Source: Methylocystis silviterrae (GTDB taxonomy: Bacteria; Pseudomonadota; Alphaproteobacteria; Rhizobiales; Beijerinckiaceae). From it: DNA of 64,000 bases. Both the position numbers and the translations under genes were made by a program. Below, one piece after another: positions 52,262 to 62,891 of the stretch; the first letter of the stretch is position 1; every line of letters starts with the position of its first letter. Below the pieces are notes generated by a model, which did not search any database, was not told where the DNA came from, and worked only from the letters and a program-made list of their open reading frames with translations. Where the stretch lies: positions 1-64,000 of the forward strand of contig NZ_JABVWW010000008.1 in NCBI RefSeq assembly GCF_013350005.1, in the 5' to 3' direction.

Positions 52262-53272
52262 ATGCGATTTGTCGTCTTTAAAAGCGCTGCTCATGCGCCG
52301 CGTCCGCTGGTTCGCTCCTCAATCATCCTTTCCAAACTACTGCCTCTTGTCTGTCTCGGCGCGCTTGCCGGATGCTCTTCGACCACGGGATCGCATAGAA
52401 ACGCCGGCCTCGGCGGAGTCGGGGAGATCGACCCGCGTTACGGGGTGCGTCCCAGCCCGCGGGTCATTGCCGAGGGCGAAGAAGTGCCGAAGGGCGGCGG
52501 CGCCTATATGGTCGGTAAGCCGTATAAAATCGCCGGCCGAACCTATTATCCGAGCGAGAGGCCCTATAAGGCGACAGGAACGGCTTCCTGGTATGGCTCG
52601 GACTTCCATGGGCGACGCACCGCCAATGGCGAAATATTCGACAGGGCGTCGATTTCCGCCGCCCATCCCACGATGCCGCTGCCGAGCTATGCGCGGGTCA
52701 CCAATTTGCGCAATGACCGTTCGATCGTGGTGCGCGTCAACGATCGTGGACCCTATCATGGCGGACGCGTGATGGACGTCTCCCAGCGCGTGGCGCAAGC
52801 GCTTGATTTTCACGGCGTCGGCACGACGCGCGTGAAAGTGGAATGGGTCGGACGCGCCGATCTTGAGGGAGACGACGACGATAAACTCCTTGCGACCCTG
52901 CGCGACGATGGCCAACCGGCGCAGATCGACGCCCCGGCGCCGGTGATGACGGCGGCGAACGAGGGTCCGGCGCGTGCGGCGCGCTATGATGAAAGGGCGG
53001 ACGCCGCCGAACTCTCGGCGCGCATCGCCTATGAGAATGGTCAAGCGTCAGATGACCAGGCGCTCGCCTATGCCAGGCAGGAGAGCGACGCGCCCCTGCC
53101 TCCCTCGCGGCAGCAAGCCAGCATCGACGAAGAACCCGTCGCTTCGACCCAGAAGGTCAGGAAAGTTGTGGCGCCGCTGCCGCCAGTGCGGCCCGCACAA
53201 TTCGGCGCCCGTCAAGCTTCCGCTCGCAACGCCATCCGACAGGCGCTGAACTCCTCGGTTCGAGCGAACTGA
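52262..53272 (+). CDS. rlpA: RlpA, septal-ring lytic transglycosylase-type lipoprotein
   Basis: A 336-residue outer-membrane lipoprotein. LPLVCLGALAGCSS is the lipobox, with Cys38 as the lipidation site. The double-psi barrel follows at about 120-200 (GTASWYGSDFHGRRTANGEI, FDRASISAAHPTMPLPSYAR, VVRVNDRGPYHGGRVMDVS). The C-terminal 120 residues are low complexity and no SPOR domain is evident. ATG 52262 gives the short lipoprotein N-terminus; an ATG at 52181 is in frame. It is the first gene of a rlpA-dacC-tmk-holB array, and RlpA with a DD-carboxypeptidase suggests work on septal peptidoglycan. Confidence 0.92.
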   Translation: MRFVVFKSAAHAPRPLVRSSIILSKLLPLVCLGALAGCSSTTGSHRNAGLGGVGEIDPRYGVRPSPRVIAEGEEVPKGGGAYMVGKPYKIAGRTYYPSERPYKATGTASWYGSDFHGRRTANGEIFDRASISAAHPTMPLPSYARVTNLRNDRSIVVRVNDRGPYHGGRVMDVSQRVAQALDFHGVGTTRVKVEWVGRADLEGDDDDKLLATLRDDGQPAQIDAPAPVMTAANEGPARAARYDERADAAELSARIAYENGQASDDQALAYARQESDAPLPPSRQQASIDEEPVASTQKVRKVVAPLPPVRPAQFGARQASARNAIRQALNSSVRAN

Positions 53273-53361
53273 GCCGCCCCACGCCGTGATTGCAATTTTC
53301 GGCGTCGCGCGCCATCTTCTCCCGGCTTGCCGCGCTGCGGCGTAAATAACGGGAGCGCGCC

Positions 53362-54549
53362 TTGCCGAAATTTCCCGGGCTGCACCTTATTCTGATCGTC
53401 TTCGCATTGTGGGCGCTTGGCGCAGCGCCGGCGCGCACCCAGAATTTTCAAACGAGCGTCCCGAGCGCGATTCTGATCGACGCCGGCACGAACACCGTCC
53501 TGTTCGAGAAAGGCGCTGACGACTACCAGAAGCCAGCTTCGACGGTGAAAATTCTCACGGCGGAACTGATCTTCCAGGCCTTGGCCGAGGACAGACTGCA
53601 TCTGGACGATGAATTCACGGTTTCGGAACACGCCTGGCGCACCGGCGGAGCGCCGGCTGGCGGGTCGGCGATGTTCCTCGCGCTCAATAGCCGCGCCCGC
53701 GTCGAAGATCTCCTTCGCGGTCTCGTGATCCAGTCCGGCAATGACGCCGCGATTACGCTTGCGGAAGGTCTGGCGGGCTCGGAAGAAGCCTTTGTCATGC
53801 GGATGAACAAACGCGGGGACGAGCTTGGCCTCGTCAAATCGCGCTTCGGCAATCCCTGGGGCATGGACGGTCCCGACCAAAAAGTGACGGCGCGCGAAAT
53901 GGCGAAGCTCGCGGCCCATATCATCAAGACCTATCCGCAGTTTTATGGCTATTTCGGCGAGAAGGAGTTCACCTGGAACAAGATTCGTCAGCAGAATCGC
54001 AATCCGCTGCTGACGATGAGCATCGGCGCCGACGGGCTGAAAACCGGCAATATCGACAAGATCAGCGGCTATGGACTGGTTGGCTCAGCTACGCAGGAAG
54101 GCCGACGCCTTATCGTCGCCGTTTACGGCGCAAAGACTCCGAAGGAGAGGGCCGACGAGGCGCGCAAGCTGCTGCAATGGGGATTCCGCAACTTCGAAGA
54201 GAAGGAACTGTTCAAGGCCGGCGAAAGCATCGGGCCTGCGCAGGTCTATGGCGGAACGAAGGGCTTTGTCGAGCTGACGGCGAAAGAGGACATCAAGGTG
54301 CTTCTGCCGCGCGGCGCGAACGAGCGGCTGATGGGCAAGATCGTTTACGAAGGTCCGGTGCTGGCGCCGGTCGAGGCGGGCGCGAGCGTCGGACGCCTCG
54401 AAGTGAAACGCGGAAACTCCGTCGTGCTCGAACAGCCGCTGCAGACTGCGGAATCGGTCGAGCAGGGATCGCTGCCGCGGCGCGCCTTCGACGCTATTTA
54501 CGAATCCGCCGCCGCGGCCATTCACCAGAAACTCTCCGGCAAGAAATGA
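53362..54549 (+). CDS. dacC: D-alanyl-D-alanine carboxypeptidase (PBP5/6 family)
   Basis: A 395-residue low-molecular-weight penicillin-binding protein that trims the terminal D-Ala of peptidoglycan stem peptides. The signal peptide is MPKFPGLHLILIVFALWALG with cleavage near PART. Active-site motifs are ASTVK (Ser60, Lys63), SGN (Ser125-Asn127) and KTG (Lys227). A PBP5 C-terminal beta domain follows from about 290, with a final amphipathic helix AIHQKLSGKK for membrane attachment. Translation begins at TTG 53362 after GGGAG. The TGA overlaps tmk (ATGA), giving coupling to nucleotide and replication genes. Confidence 0.94.
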   Translation: MPKFPGLHLILIVFALWALGAAPARTQNFQTSVPSAILIDAGTNTVLFEKGADDYQKPASTVKILTAELIFQALAEDRLHLDDEFTVSEHAWRTGGAPAGGSAMFLALNSRARVEDLLRGLVIQSGNDAAITLAEGLAGSEEAFVMRMNKRGDELGLVKSRFGNPWGMDGPDQKVTAREMAKLAAHIIKTYPQFYGYFGEKEFTWNKIRQQNRNPLLTMSIGADGLKTGNIDKISGYGLVGSATQEGRRLIVAVYGAKTPKERADEARKLLQWGFRNFEEKELFKAGESIGPAQVYGGTKGFVELTAKEDIKVLLPRGANERLMGKIVYEGPVLAPVEAGASVGRLEVKRGNSVVLEQPLQTAESVEQGSLPRRAFDAIYESAAAAIHQKLSGKK

Positions 54550-55220
54550 CGTTCCAGGCGACGCCCGAAAAAGGCCGCTTCATCACCTTCGAAGGCGGCG
54601 AGGGCGTCGGCAAGTCCACGCAGCTTGCGCGGCTCGCCGAGCATTTGCGCGATTGCGGCTTCGAGGTGGTGACGACGCGCGAGCCCGGCGGCACGCCAAA
54701 GGCCGAGAAGCTGCGCGCCTTTCTGCTCTCGGGACGCGCCGCGGCGCTTGGTCCGCTCGCCGAGGCGGCGCTGTTCTCGGCGGCGCGCGCTGATCACGTC
54801 GAAACCTTGATCGCGCCCGCCTTGAAGCGCGGCGCATGGGTCCTGTGCGACCGCTTCGCCGATTCGACCCGCGCCTATCAGGGCGCCCAAGGCGGCGTCG
54901 ACGCCACGACTCTGGCGCTGCTCGAAAGAGCGGCGGTGGACGATACGCGGCCGGATCTGACGATCATGCTCGATCTGCCGGCGCAAGAAGGCCTCACGCG
55001 GGCGGCGTCGCGGCGGCTTGGCGAGGAGGTCGATCGTTTCGAAAGCGAAGCGCCGGCCTTTCACGAGGAGCTGCGGCAGGCCTTCCTCGACATCGCCGAG
55101 AGCGAGCCGGAACGCTGCTGCGTGATTGACGCCGGCATGACCATCGACGACGTCGCGCAAGCGGTGCAGCGTCTCGTTCACGACCGCTTCCTTGCGCACG
55201 CCGCACAAGCCGCGCAATGA
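54546..55220 (+). CDS. tmk: Thymidylate kinase
   Basis: A 224-residue P-loop kinase that phosphorylates dTMP. FITFEGGEGVGKSTQLARLA is the P-loop. VVTTREPGGTPKAEKLRAFL follows (DR/ERP-type motif). VLCDRFADSTRAYQGAQGGV carries the DRY-like motif. The lid region is SRRLGEEVDRFESE. ATG 54546 overlaps the dacC stop; the longer frame from 54177 lies inside dacC. The TGA overlaps holB (ATGA). This order is common in Rhizobiales. Confidence 0.95.
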   Translation: MTFQATPEKGRFITFEGGEGVGKSTQLARLAEHLRDCGFEVVTTREPGGTPKAEKLRAFLLSGRAAALGPLAEAALFSAARADHVETLIAPALKRGAWVLCDRFADSTRAYQGAQGGVDATTLALLERAAVDDTRPDLTIMLDLPAQEGLTRAASRRLGEEVDRFESEAPAFHEELRQAFLDIAESEPERCCVIDAGMTIDDVAQAVQRLVHDRFLAHAAQAAQ

Positions 55221-56287
55221 GCCGCGAAGAGGCGAACCCGGAAAGCGATCGCTACGACGACGCCCCGCATCCGCGGGAGACCCTGGGGCTTTTCGGTCAT
55301 GCCGCGGCGGAGCATGAATTTCTCGACGCCTACCGCCGCAACAAGATGGCGCAGGCGTGGATCATCGGCGGGCCGGAAGGCGTCGGCAAGGCGACGCTCG
55401 CCTGGCGCCTGGCGCGGTTTCTCCTGGCGCATCTCGAACCCGCCGCAGCGGCGGTTCAGTCCGCCGAGAGCCTCGCGGTGCCCGCCGACCATCCGGCAAC
55501 GCGTCGGATCGCCTCAATGGCGCTCGCCGATATTTTCCTGCTGCGCCGCGCCTGGAACGACAAGACCAAAAAGCATTTCACCGAAATTCGCATCGAGGAC
55601 GTGCGGAAGGTTATCCAGGCCTTCCATCAGGCGTCAGGAACCGGCGGCTGGCGGATCGCCATCGTCGACTGCGCCGACGATCTCAATCGCGCCAGCGCCA
55701 ACGCGCTTTTAAAGCTGATTGAGGAGCCCCCGCAGCGCTCGCTGTTTCTGCTCGTCGCGCATCAGCCGGGCCGCATGCTGCCGACGATCCGTTCGCGCTG
55801 TCGCAGACTGATGCTCGGCGCATTGTCGCCGGAAGACACGATCGCCGCCGTGAAAAGTCTCGGGCCGCGCTGGTCGGAGGCGCCTGAATCGGACCTGCTC
55901 GTCGCCGCCGCGCGCGCCGAAGGCTCGGTGCGGGAGGCGCTGCGGCTGCTTGGCGATGACGGCGTCGCCTTCGACGCCGCCGTGCGCCGGCTTTTCGACA
56001 GGTTGCCGCAGGTCGATTGGCTCGGCGCGCATATGCTGGCCGACAAGCTCACCGGCCGCGACAATGAAGCGGCCTATGAGACCTTCATGCGCGCGACGCA
56101 GCGCCATCTCGACTCGCGCGTCCGCGCGCTCGCGCAGACCGGCGCCGCGCCTTCGAGACTTGCCCGCTACGCGAGCGCCTGGGACGCCATTCGCGACGCC
56201 GCGAGGGAAACCGAGGTGTTCAATTTCGACAAACGCGCGCTGGTGCTGGGGATCTTCGATCGGCTCGCGAAAGCCGAAGCCGGCTAA
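55217..56287 (+). CDS. holB: DNA polymerase III delta-prime subunit
   Basis: A 356-residue AAA+ clamp-loader subunit. LGLFGHAAAEHEFLDAYRRN and WIIGGPEGVGKATLAWRLAR (a P-loop) begin it. VRKVIQAFHQASGTGGWRIA, VDCADDLNRASANALLKLIE, EPPQRSLFLLVAHQPGRMLP and TIRSRCRRLML (the SRC arginine finger region) are the expected order. The length is normal. Its ATG overlaps the tmk stop. It converges on the CCA-adding enzyme gene 10 bp away. Confidence 0.94.
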   Translation: MSREEANPESDRYDDAPHPRETLGLFGHAAAEHEFLDAYRRNKMAQAWIIGGPEGVGKATLAWRLARFLLAHLEPAAAAVQSAESLAVPADHPATRRIASMALADIFLLRRAWNDKTKKHFTEIRIEDVRKVIQAFHQASGTGGWRIAIVDCADDLNRASANALLKLIEEPPQRSLFLLVAHQPGRMLPTIRSRCRRLMLGALSPEDTIAAVKSLGPRWSEAPESDLLVAAARAEGSVREALRLLGDDGVAFDAAVRRLFDRLPQVDWLGAHMLADKLTGRDNEAAYETFMRATQRHLDSRVRALAQTGAAPSRLARYASAWDAIRDAARETEVFNFDKRALVLGIFDRLAKAEAG

Positions 56288-56296
56288 TGGCGGACG

Positions 56297-57544
56297 CTAG
56301 CGCGCCTCCCGGCCGCTGTTCGCCATGGCGTTTTCAAGAAGCTGCAGAACGACCGCCGGATCGCGCGGGAAGCCGGCGCGAATCCATTCGGCTTGAAGCG
56401 TTCTAAGCGCGTCGCCCAATTGCTTGCCCGGCGCGACGCCGCGCGCGATGAGATCCGCGCCCTTGATGGGGAAGGCGGGCGCGGGCGTTTCCTCGAGATA
56501 GCGCGCGGCCTCCCGCCACTCCGGATTGCCCGCCGCGGCGGCGCTTTCCGCATGCGCGAGCGCCAGCGCATCGGCCGCGGCGCGCGCGCCGCACAGGAAC
56601 AGCATTTCGCGCAGATTCGACGCCGGCGGCGGAGCGTCGCGTCCATGCAAGGACGCGAGCGTTCGCGCCGCCGCCGCAAGCCGCGCGAATTCGTCGTTGG
56701 AGAGCCGCAGGCGCTCGCGCAGCCGCTCGGCGTCTTCGGCGGTCAGCACCGAAAAGGCGGCAAGCCGCAGCACCGCGTCCGCCGGTTTGCCTAAAGCCGC
56801 TTCGCGTTCGGCGAGCCGCTGCAGTCGAGCGGGATAGCCGATGCCGAGAATAACTTCGATAACGCCGGCGTGCGACATGGCGCGCAGCACGTCCGGCGCC
56901 CGGCGCGCGAGCAGCAGCTTCATCAGTTCGGCGCGGATGCGCTCGCGCGACAGGCGCGACAGATTTTCCCGCGCGACGATCGACTCGTGCAGGCCCTCGC
57001 GATCGAATGGTCCCTCCCCATGAGAGGCGTTGAAGCGAAAGAAGCGCAGGATCCGCAGATAGTCCTCGCGAATCCGCGTCGCCGCGTCGCCGATGAAGCG
57101 GATGCGCCGCGCCTCGATATCGGCGAGGCCGTCCGTGTAATCGTGAATCTCGCCATCGGAAGAGAGCGACAGCGCGTTGATGGTGAAGTCGCGCCGCTTC
57201 GCGTCCTGCTCGAAATCGCCGCCAAAGCGCACCTTGGCGAAGCGGCCGTCGGTCTCGACGTCCTCACGCAGCGTCGTGACTTCAAAGGGCGTTCCCGCGA
57301 CGACGATCGTCACCGTGCCATGTTCGATGCCGGTCGGCACGCCTTTCAGTCCGGCGTCGCGCGCGGCCGCAAGGACGGCGTCGGGCAAAGCGGTCGTGGC
57401 GAGATCAATCTCGTGAGGCGGCAGACCGAGCAGAGCGTCGCGCACGGCGCCGCCGACCACGCGGGTCTCTGCGCCCGTCTTCGAGAGAGCCGCAAACAGC
57501 GTCGCGAGCCGGGGATCGTCAAGCAGTCTCTGCGCCGCATTCAT
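56297..57544 (-). CDS. cca: CCA tRNA nucleotidyltransferase (class II)
   Basis: A 415-residue nucleotidyltransferase that adds or repairs the CCA end of tRNA. TRVVGGAVRDALLGLPPHEI is the GG-VRD motif, and the metal-binding pair is read as Glu-Ile-Asp (HEIDLATTA) rather than the common Asp-x-Asp. EHGTVTIVVAGTPFEVTTLR, RRDFTINALSLS, and EDYLRILRFFRFNA are the remaining head and neck motifs. A helical tail of about 200 residues follows. Poly(A) polymerase is an alternative in this family, but the size and group favour CCA addition. Its start overlaps the DUF6111 stop by 4 bp (ATGA). Confidence 0.92.
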   Translation of the reverse strand: MNAAQRLLDDPRLATLFAALSKTGAETRVVGGAVRDALLGLPPHEIDLATTALPDAVLAAARDAGLKGVPTGIEHGTVTIVVAGTPFEVTTLREDVETDGRFAKVRFGGDFEQDAKRRDFTINALSLSSDGEIHDYTDGLADIEARRIRFIGDAATRIREDYLRILRFFRFNASHGEGPFDREGLHESIVARENLSRLSRERIRAELMKLLLARRAPDVLRAMSHAGVIEVILGIGYPARLQRLAEREAALGKPADAVLRLAAFSVLTAEDAERLRERLRLSNDEFARLAAAARTLASLHGRDAPPPASNLREMLFLCGARAAADALALAHAESAAAAGNPEWREAARYLEETPAPAFPIKGADLIARGVAPGKQLGDALRTLQAEWIRAGFPRDPAVVLQLLENAMANSGREAR

Positions 57545-57798
57545 TCAAAGCGGCCCGGCTGCAATTTTCCGTTCTCCATGTGGGCCGGCACATAAGCGCC
57601 CTGGTTAAGCCGCGTGAAGCCGAGCGCCACGACTCCGACGATGGCGACGAGGAGGCCCGCGATCGTCAGCAGCGACACGATCTTGCCATGCCAGAGCTCG
57701 CGCACGAAGGGCCAGCGAAGCTGCAAAGAATGGAAAAGCGCATAGGCGACGAAGGGCGTCAGGAAGAGCAGGGCGGTTTCAACGATTGCGCGCCACAT
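57541..57798 (-). CDS. Small membrane protein, DUF6111-like
   Basis: An 85-residue protein with two hydrophobic helices: VETALLFLTPFVAYALFHSL and IVSLLTIAGLLVAIVGVVAL. It ends with RLNQGAYVPAHMENGKLQPG, which fits the DUF6111 family as I remember it in Rhizobiales, next to the same cca gene. Function is unknown. ATG 57798 is the first start. The TGA overlaps the cca start codon, so it is translationally coupled to cca. Confidence 0.75.
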   Translation of the reverse strand: MWRAIVETALLFLTPFVAYALFHSLQLRWPFVRELWHGKIVSLLTIAGLLVAIVGVVALGFTRLNQGAYVPAHMENGKLQPGRFE

Positions 57799-58139
57799 GG
57801 GCGGAAACGCCTTTCGTGATGAGGATATCCGACGACTATACGCCGATGAATATACATGGCGTCCGTCGAGGGGCGTTTAATGCGGCATGCATGAACAAAC
57901 TGTCACGTCCAAATTGCGGTTTTGGCGGTAAAATGCCTCTCCACCGCGCCGGTTGCGCTTGAATTGCAGCGGCGGAGAGACGAAGATTGCGCCAGGCCCT
58001 AAATCCCCCCGCTTCGCCTTTGAAAATTCATGCGGAGCCGAATGGCGCGGGGGCTTTGGATCGACTTGCGGCGAAACACGGCAGCGCCGCCACGATGCGC
58101 CCGATCCTCTTCATAGACAGGCTGCCTGAGCAAGCTGAA
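57799..58139. other. Divergent intergenic region before moxR
   Basis: 341 bp between the DUF6111-like gene and moxR, which diverge. The frame of moxR is open back to 57987, with ATG at 58095 as a longer start option. The rest holds the promoters of both genes. I see no convincing ORF, RNA gene or repeat. Confidence 0.45.
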
Positions 58140-59144
<1,005 letters not shown>

Positions 59145-59181
59145 CGAGCCTTCGCTCGGCTCTTCCCTCTGACGGAGAAAG

Positions 59182-60123
59182 ATGACGATGTTTGCTGACG
59201 TCGCCACGCGCGCCTACGATCCTGCACAGCGCAAGCCCGCAGATGGCGCTACGGCGGCCGATCTCGCGAGCCGGATGCCAAGGCTCGTGGCGCGCGCTCA
59301 TGAGATCGCGGCGAGCCTCGCCTATGGCGTTCATGGCCGCAAGCGCGCGGGCGTCGGCGAGACATTTTGGCAATACCGGCCATTTGCATCGGGCGAATCG
59401 GCGCATCGCATCGACTGGCGCCGCTCCGCGCGCGGCGATCAGCTCTATGTCCGCGAGCGTGAATGGGAGGCCGCGCACGACTATTTCCTCTGGATGGATT
59501 GTTCTCCCTCGATGGCGTTCGGCTCGTCTCTCGCTTCCGACGACAAGCTGTCCCGCGGCGTGACCCTGGGGCTCGCGCTCGCCGACGTGCTCGTTCGCGG
59601 CGGCGAGCGGGCGGCGGCGCTGGGGCTGACCGCGCCGATCTCGGCGCGCGACGTAATCGACCGGCTGGCGCGTGCTCTCGCGGACAACGCAACGGAGGCG
59701 GCGCGCGACGAGCTTCCGCCGCAGGCGCCGATCCGCCCCCGCGCCCGCGTCATTCTGATTTCCGACTTCCTCATCGATCCGGACGCGCTTGCTGCGCGCC
59801 TGCGGCGTTTCGCCGACAGCGGCGCCTCCGGCGCGGTCTTGATGGTGACCGATCCCAGCGAAGAAACCTTGCCGTTTTCTGGCGAAACCACTTTTCTCGA
59901 CACCGACGGCGGCCCCGCCTTCTACGCTGGCGACGCGCGCAGTCTGCGCGCCGCCTATGCGCGGCGGTTCCAGGCGCATCGCGACGCCGTGCGCCGGGCG
60001 GCGCAACGCGTCGGCTTCATCTTCCTGCAGCATCGCACCGACAGGCCAGCCTCCGAAGCGGCGCTGGCGCTCGCCATGGGATTGCTCGGAGCGGATGGCG
60101 CAAGCTTTGAGGAGCGGCGCTGA
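59182..60123 (+). CDS. DUF58 domain protein
   Basis: A 313-residue protein. SLAYGVHGRKRAGVGETFWQ and YRPFASGESAHRIDWRRSAR are the diagnostic DUF58 stretch. It is followed by QLYVREREWEAAHDYFLWMD, with DCSPSMAFGS as a VWA-like metal site (DxSxS). LILISDFLIDPDALAARLRR and ALMVTDPSEETLPFSGET complete the VWA-like fold. No membrane helix is evident. It is part of the MoxR-DUF58-BatA gene set. Its TGA shares one base with the next ATG (60123). Confidence 0.92.
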   Translation: MTMFADVATRAYDPAQRKPADGATAADLASRMPRLVARAHEIAASLAYGVHGRKRAGVGETFWQYRPFASGESAHRIDWRRSARGDQLYVREREWEAAHDYFLWMDCSPSMAFGSSLASDDKLSRGVTLGLALADVLVRGGERAAALGLTAPISARDVIDRLARALADNATEAARDELPPQAPIRPRARVILISDFLIDPDALAARLRRFADSGASGAVLMVTDPSEETLPFSGETTFLDTDGGPAFYAGDARSLRAAYARRFQAHRDAVRRAAQRVGFIFLQHRTDRPASEAALALAMGLLGADGASFEERR

Positions 60124-62891
60124 TGTTTTCTTTCGCCGCGCCGCTCGCGCTGTTTGGTCTCATCGGCCTGCCGATGATCTATTGGCTGCTGCGGGTCACG
60201 CCGCCGCGTCCGCGCGAGATCGTCTTTCCGCCGACGAAAATTCTGCGCGAGCTCAAGCCCGATGAAGAGACGCCGGCAAAAACCCCATGGTGGCTGATGG
60301 CGCTCCGGCTAGCGCTCGCCGCGGCGTTGATCTTTGCGATGGCGGGACCGGTCTGGGCGCCGAGCGGCGGCGTCGCGTCATCCGCGCCGACGCTCGTCAT
60401 CCTCGACGACGGTTGGACGGCCGCGCCGACATGGGAACGACGCCTTGCTGGCGCCGCATCAATCATCGAGTCCGCCGCGCGCGCCGGCGGTCCGGTCGCG
60501 GTCGCACTCGCATCCGAGACTGCGGCGCCCGTTCCAGGCGACGGGCCGCGCGCGATGGAGAAATTGCGCTCGGCGCGACCCAAGCCATTTCTGCCGGACC
60601 GCAAGGCGATCGGCGAACAGGCTGCCGCCTTCGCCCGCGCCCATAGGGCGGCGCGCATCGTGTGGATCAGCGATGGCGTCGCGCAGGGCGATGCGGCAGG
60701 CTTCGTGCGCGCGCTGAAAGAGTCGGGCGCAGCCGGAGTCGAGATTTACGTCGAAGACCATGCGCCGCGCGCGCTCGCCGCGCCGACAAATGATGCGGCC
60801 GCGCTGAGCGTCGATGTGCTGCGCATCGGCGACGACGCGTCGGCGGTCGTCGACGCGCTCGACGCGAAAGGTCGGACGGTCGGCCGAACTACGGTGGATT
60901 TTGGCGGCGCGCCGCGCGTTCGGGCGAAAATCGAACTGCCGGTCGAACTTCGCAACGACGTTAGTCATCTGCGCATCGAAGGGGAAAATTCCGCCGGCGC
61001 CGTCGCGCTTCTCGACGCGCGCTCGAAAGTGAAGCGCGTGGCGCTGATCGGCGGCGGCGCCGCCGATGAGGCGCAGCCGCTGCTCTCGCCGCTCTACTAC
61101 CTCGAAAAAGCGCTTGCGCCCTTCGCCCAAATCCGCACCGCGCGTCCCGGCGTTGTGGATCCCGTGCAGGCGCTGCTCGCGGAACAGCCCAATATCATGG
61201 GGCTCGCCGATGTCGGGCTCGCGCCCGGCGAGACTTTCGAGGCGTTGTCGCGCTTCGTCGAAGAAGGCGGGACGCTCGTTCGTTTCTCTGGGCCGCGTCT
61301 CGCCAACGCCGACGATGGTCTGCTGCCCGTGCGCCTGCGCCGGAACGGCCGCGTGCTCGGCGGCGCCATGTCCTGGGAGGAACCAAAGGCGCTCGCCGAG
61401 TTTGACGCCACGAGCCCCTTCTTCGGCCTGCCGGCTTCGAAGGACGTCACTGTGCAACGGCAGGTGCTCGCCGAGCCAGATCCGGGACTTGCCGACAAGA
61501 CCTGGGCCCGCCTGTCCGACGGCACGCCGCTCGTGACGGCGGAACGGCGCGGTAAGGGGCTGATCGTGCTGTTTCACGTCAACGCCGACGCCAATTGGTC
61601 GAATCTGCCGATCTCGGGGCTTTTCGTTGAGATGCTGAAACGGATCAGCGCCATGGCTGGAGAGTCGGCGCCTTCGAGCAGCGAACGGTCCGGTACGATC
61701 GCCGATCCGTCGGCTTTGGCGCCGATGCGCCTTCTCGACGGGTTTGGCGCGCTCGGCGCGCCCGGCCTTTTCGCGCAAAGCATTCCGCCCGGCTTTGATG
61801 GGCCTGCAAGCGCCGAACATCCGCCCGGGCTGTATGGCTCGGGGGAGGCTTTCGTCGCGGTGCAGACCTTGCGCCCGACGGACGAGATCAGCGCTTTCGA
61901 TTTCGCCGGCGCCGGACTGAACGCAAGCATGCTGCGCGCCGGCGGCCAGCTCGAGTTGCGCGGACCGCTGCTCGTCTTCGCGCTCGCCGCCTTTATCGCC
62001 GATGCGCTGATCGCTCTGGCGCTTGCCGGAAAGCTGCGCCTGCGGCCCCTCGGCGCCGCGACCGCCGCGCTTCTGGGGCTCTTTTGCGTAGCGGCGACGC
62101 TTGATGAAACACGGGCGGAGACGGCGCCGAAATCCGCCGCCACCCAGCGCGACAAGGACGCCGCGCTGACGGCGCGGCTCGCCTATGTGATCTCGGGCGA
62201 CGCCCGCGTCGACGAAATCTCGCGGCTGGGCCTCGAGGCGCTCACCCAGGCGCTGAATGCGCGCACCTCTTTCTCGCCGGGAGATCCGGTCGGCGTCGAT
62301 CCGGCGAAGGACGAACTCGCCTTTTATCCCTTGCTCTACTGGCCGATCGTCGCGAGCGCTCCGCAGCCGCCCGCGAAGACGGTGGCGAAAGTCACCGCCT
62401 ATATGAAGCAGGGCGGCACAATCATCTTCGACACGCGCGATGCTCTGTCTCAACACGTCGGCGGCGCGCCGACTCCAGAGGCGCAATGGCTGCGCGATCT
62501 GACGAAAGGCCTGGACATTCCGCCGCTGGAAGTGACGCCGCGCGATCACGTCATCACCAAGACCTTCTATTTGCTCGACGGATTCGTCGGCCGTTACGCC
62601 AATGGCGAGACCTGGGTCGAGGCGCTGCCGCCGGAGCCGAAAGATCAGGCCGCGCGTCCGGTGCGCGCAACGGACAGCGTCTCCGCGATCGTCATCACCT
62701 CGAACGACCTCGCGAGCGCCTGGGCGCATGACAAACGCGGCCAGCCGCTGTTTCCGTTGACGCCGGGCGGCGCGCGCCAGCGCGAATTCGCGCTCCGCGG
62801 CGGCATCAATCTGGTGATGTATACGCTGACCGGGAATTATAAGTCCGATCAGGTGCATGTGCGCGACTTGCTGGAAAGGCTGGGCCAGTGA
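60123..62891 (+). CDS. BatA/DUF4159 membrane protein
   Basis: A 922-residue protein. An aerotolerance-regulator (BatA) N-terminus of about 85 residues comes first: FSFAAPLALFGLIGLPMIYW and RPREIVFPPTKILRELKPDE, then PWWLMALRLALAAALIFAMA. A VWA-like stretch and a GATase-like central region are next. A helix lies at about 610-665 (ALAAFIADALIALALAGKLR). The C-terminal 220 residues are DUF4159: LTARLAYVISGDARVDEISR, AFYPLLYWPIV-type strand, and GTIIFDTRD. The family is common in alphaproteobacteria behind DUF58. The next gene starts in its stop codon region (GTGA). Confidence 0.88.
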   Translation: MFSFAAPLALFGLIGLPMIYWLLRVTPPRPREIVFPPTKILRELKPDEETPAKTPWWLMALRLALAAALIFAMAGPVWAPSGGVASSAPTLVILDDGWTAAPTWERRLAGAASIIESAARAGGPVAVALASETAAPVPGDGPRAMEKLRSARPKPFLPDRKAIGEQAAAFARAHRAARIVWISDGVAQGDAAGFVRALKESGAAGVEIYVEDHAPRALAAPTNDAAALSVDVLRIGDDASAVVDALDAKGRTVGRTTVDFGGAPRVRAKIELPVELRNDVSHLRIEGENSAGAVALLDARSKVKRVALIGGGAADEAQPLLSPLYYLEKALAPFAQIRTARPGVVDPVQALLAEQPNIMGLADVGLAPGETFEALSRFVEEGGTLVRFSGPRLANADDGLLPVRLRRNGRVLGGAMSWEEPKALAEFDATSPFFGLPASKDVTVQRQVLAEPDPGLADKTWARLSDGTPLVTAERRGKGLIVLFHVNADANWSNLPISGLFVEMLKRISAMAGESAPSSSERSGTIADPSALAPMRLLDGFGALGAPGLFAQSIPPGFDGPASAEHPPGLYGSGEAFVAVQTLRPTDEISAFDFAGAGLNASMLRAGGQLELRGPLLVFALAAFIADALIALALAGKLRLRPLGAATAALLGLFCVAATLDETRAETAPKSAATQRDKDAALTARLAYVISGDARVDEISRLGLEALTQALNARTSFSPGDPVGVDPAKDELAFYPLLYWPIVASAPQPPAKTVAKVTAYMKQGGTIIFDTRDALSQHVGGAPTPEAQWLRDLTKGLDIPPLEVTPRDHVITKTFYLLDGFVGRYANGETWVEALPPEPKDQAARPVRATDSVSAIVITSNDLASAWAHDKRGQPLFPLTPGGARQREFALRGGINLVMYTLTGNYKSDQVHVRDLLERLGQ

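Noticed and set aside
57400-57430. Glu-Ile-Asp instead of Asp-x-Asp in the CCA-adding enzyme motif.
   Set aside because: The codons do read Glu-Ile-Asp, but I recall the same sequence in other alphaproteobacterial members of this family, so it is probably a lineage feature rather than a defect.
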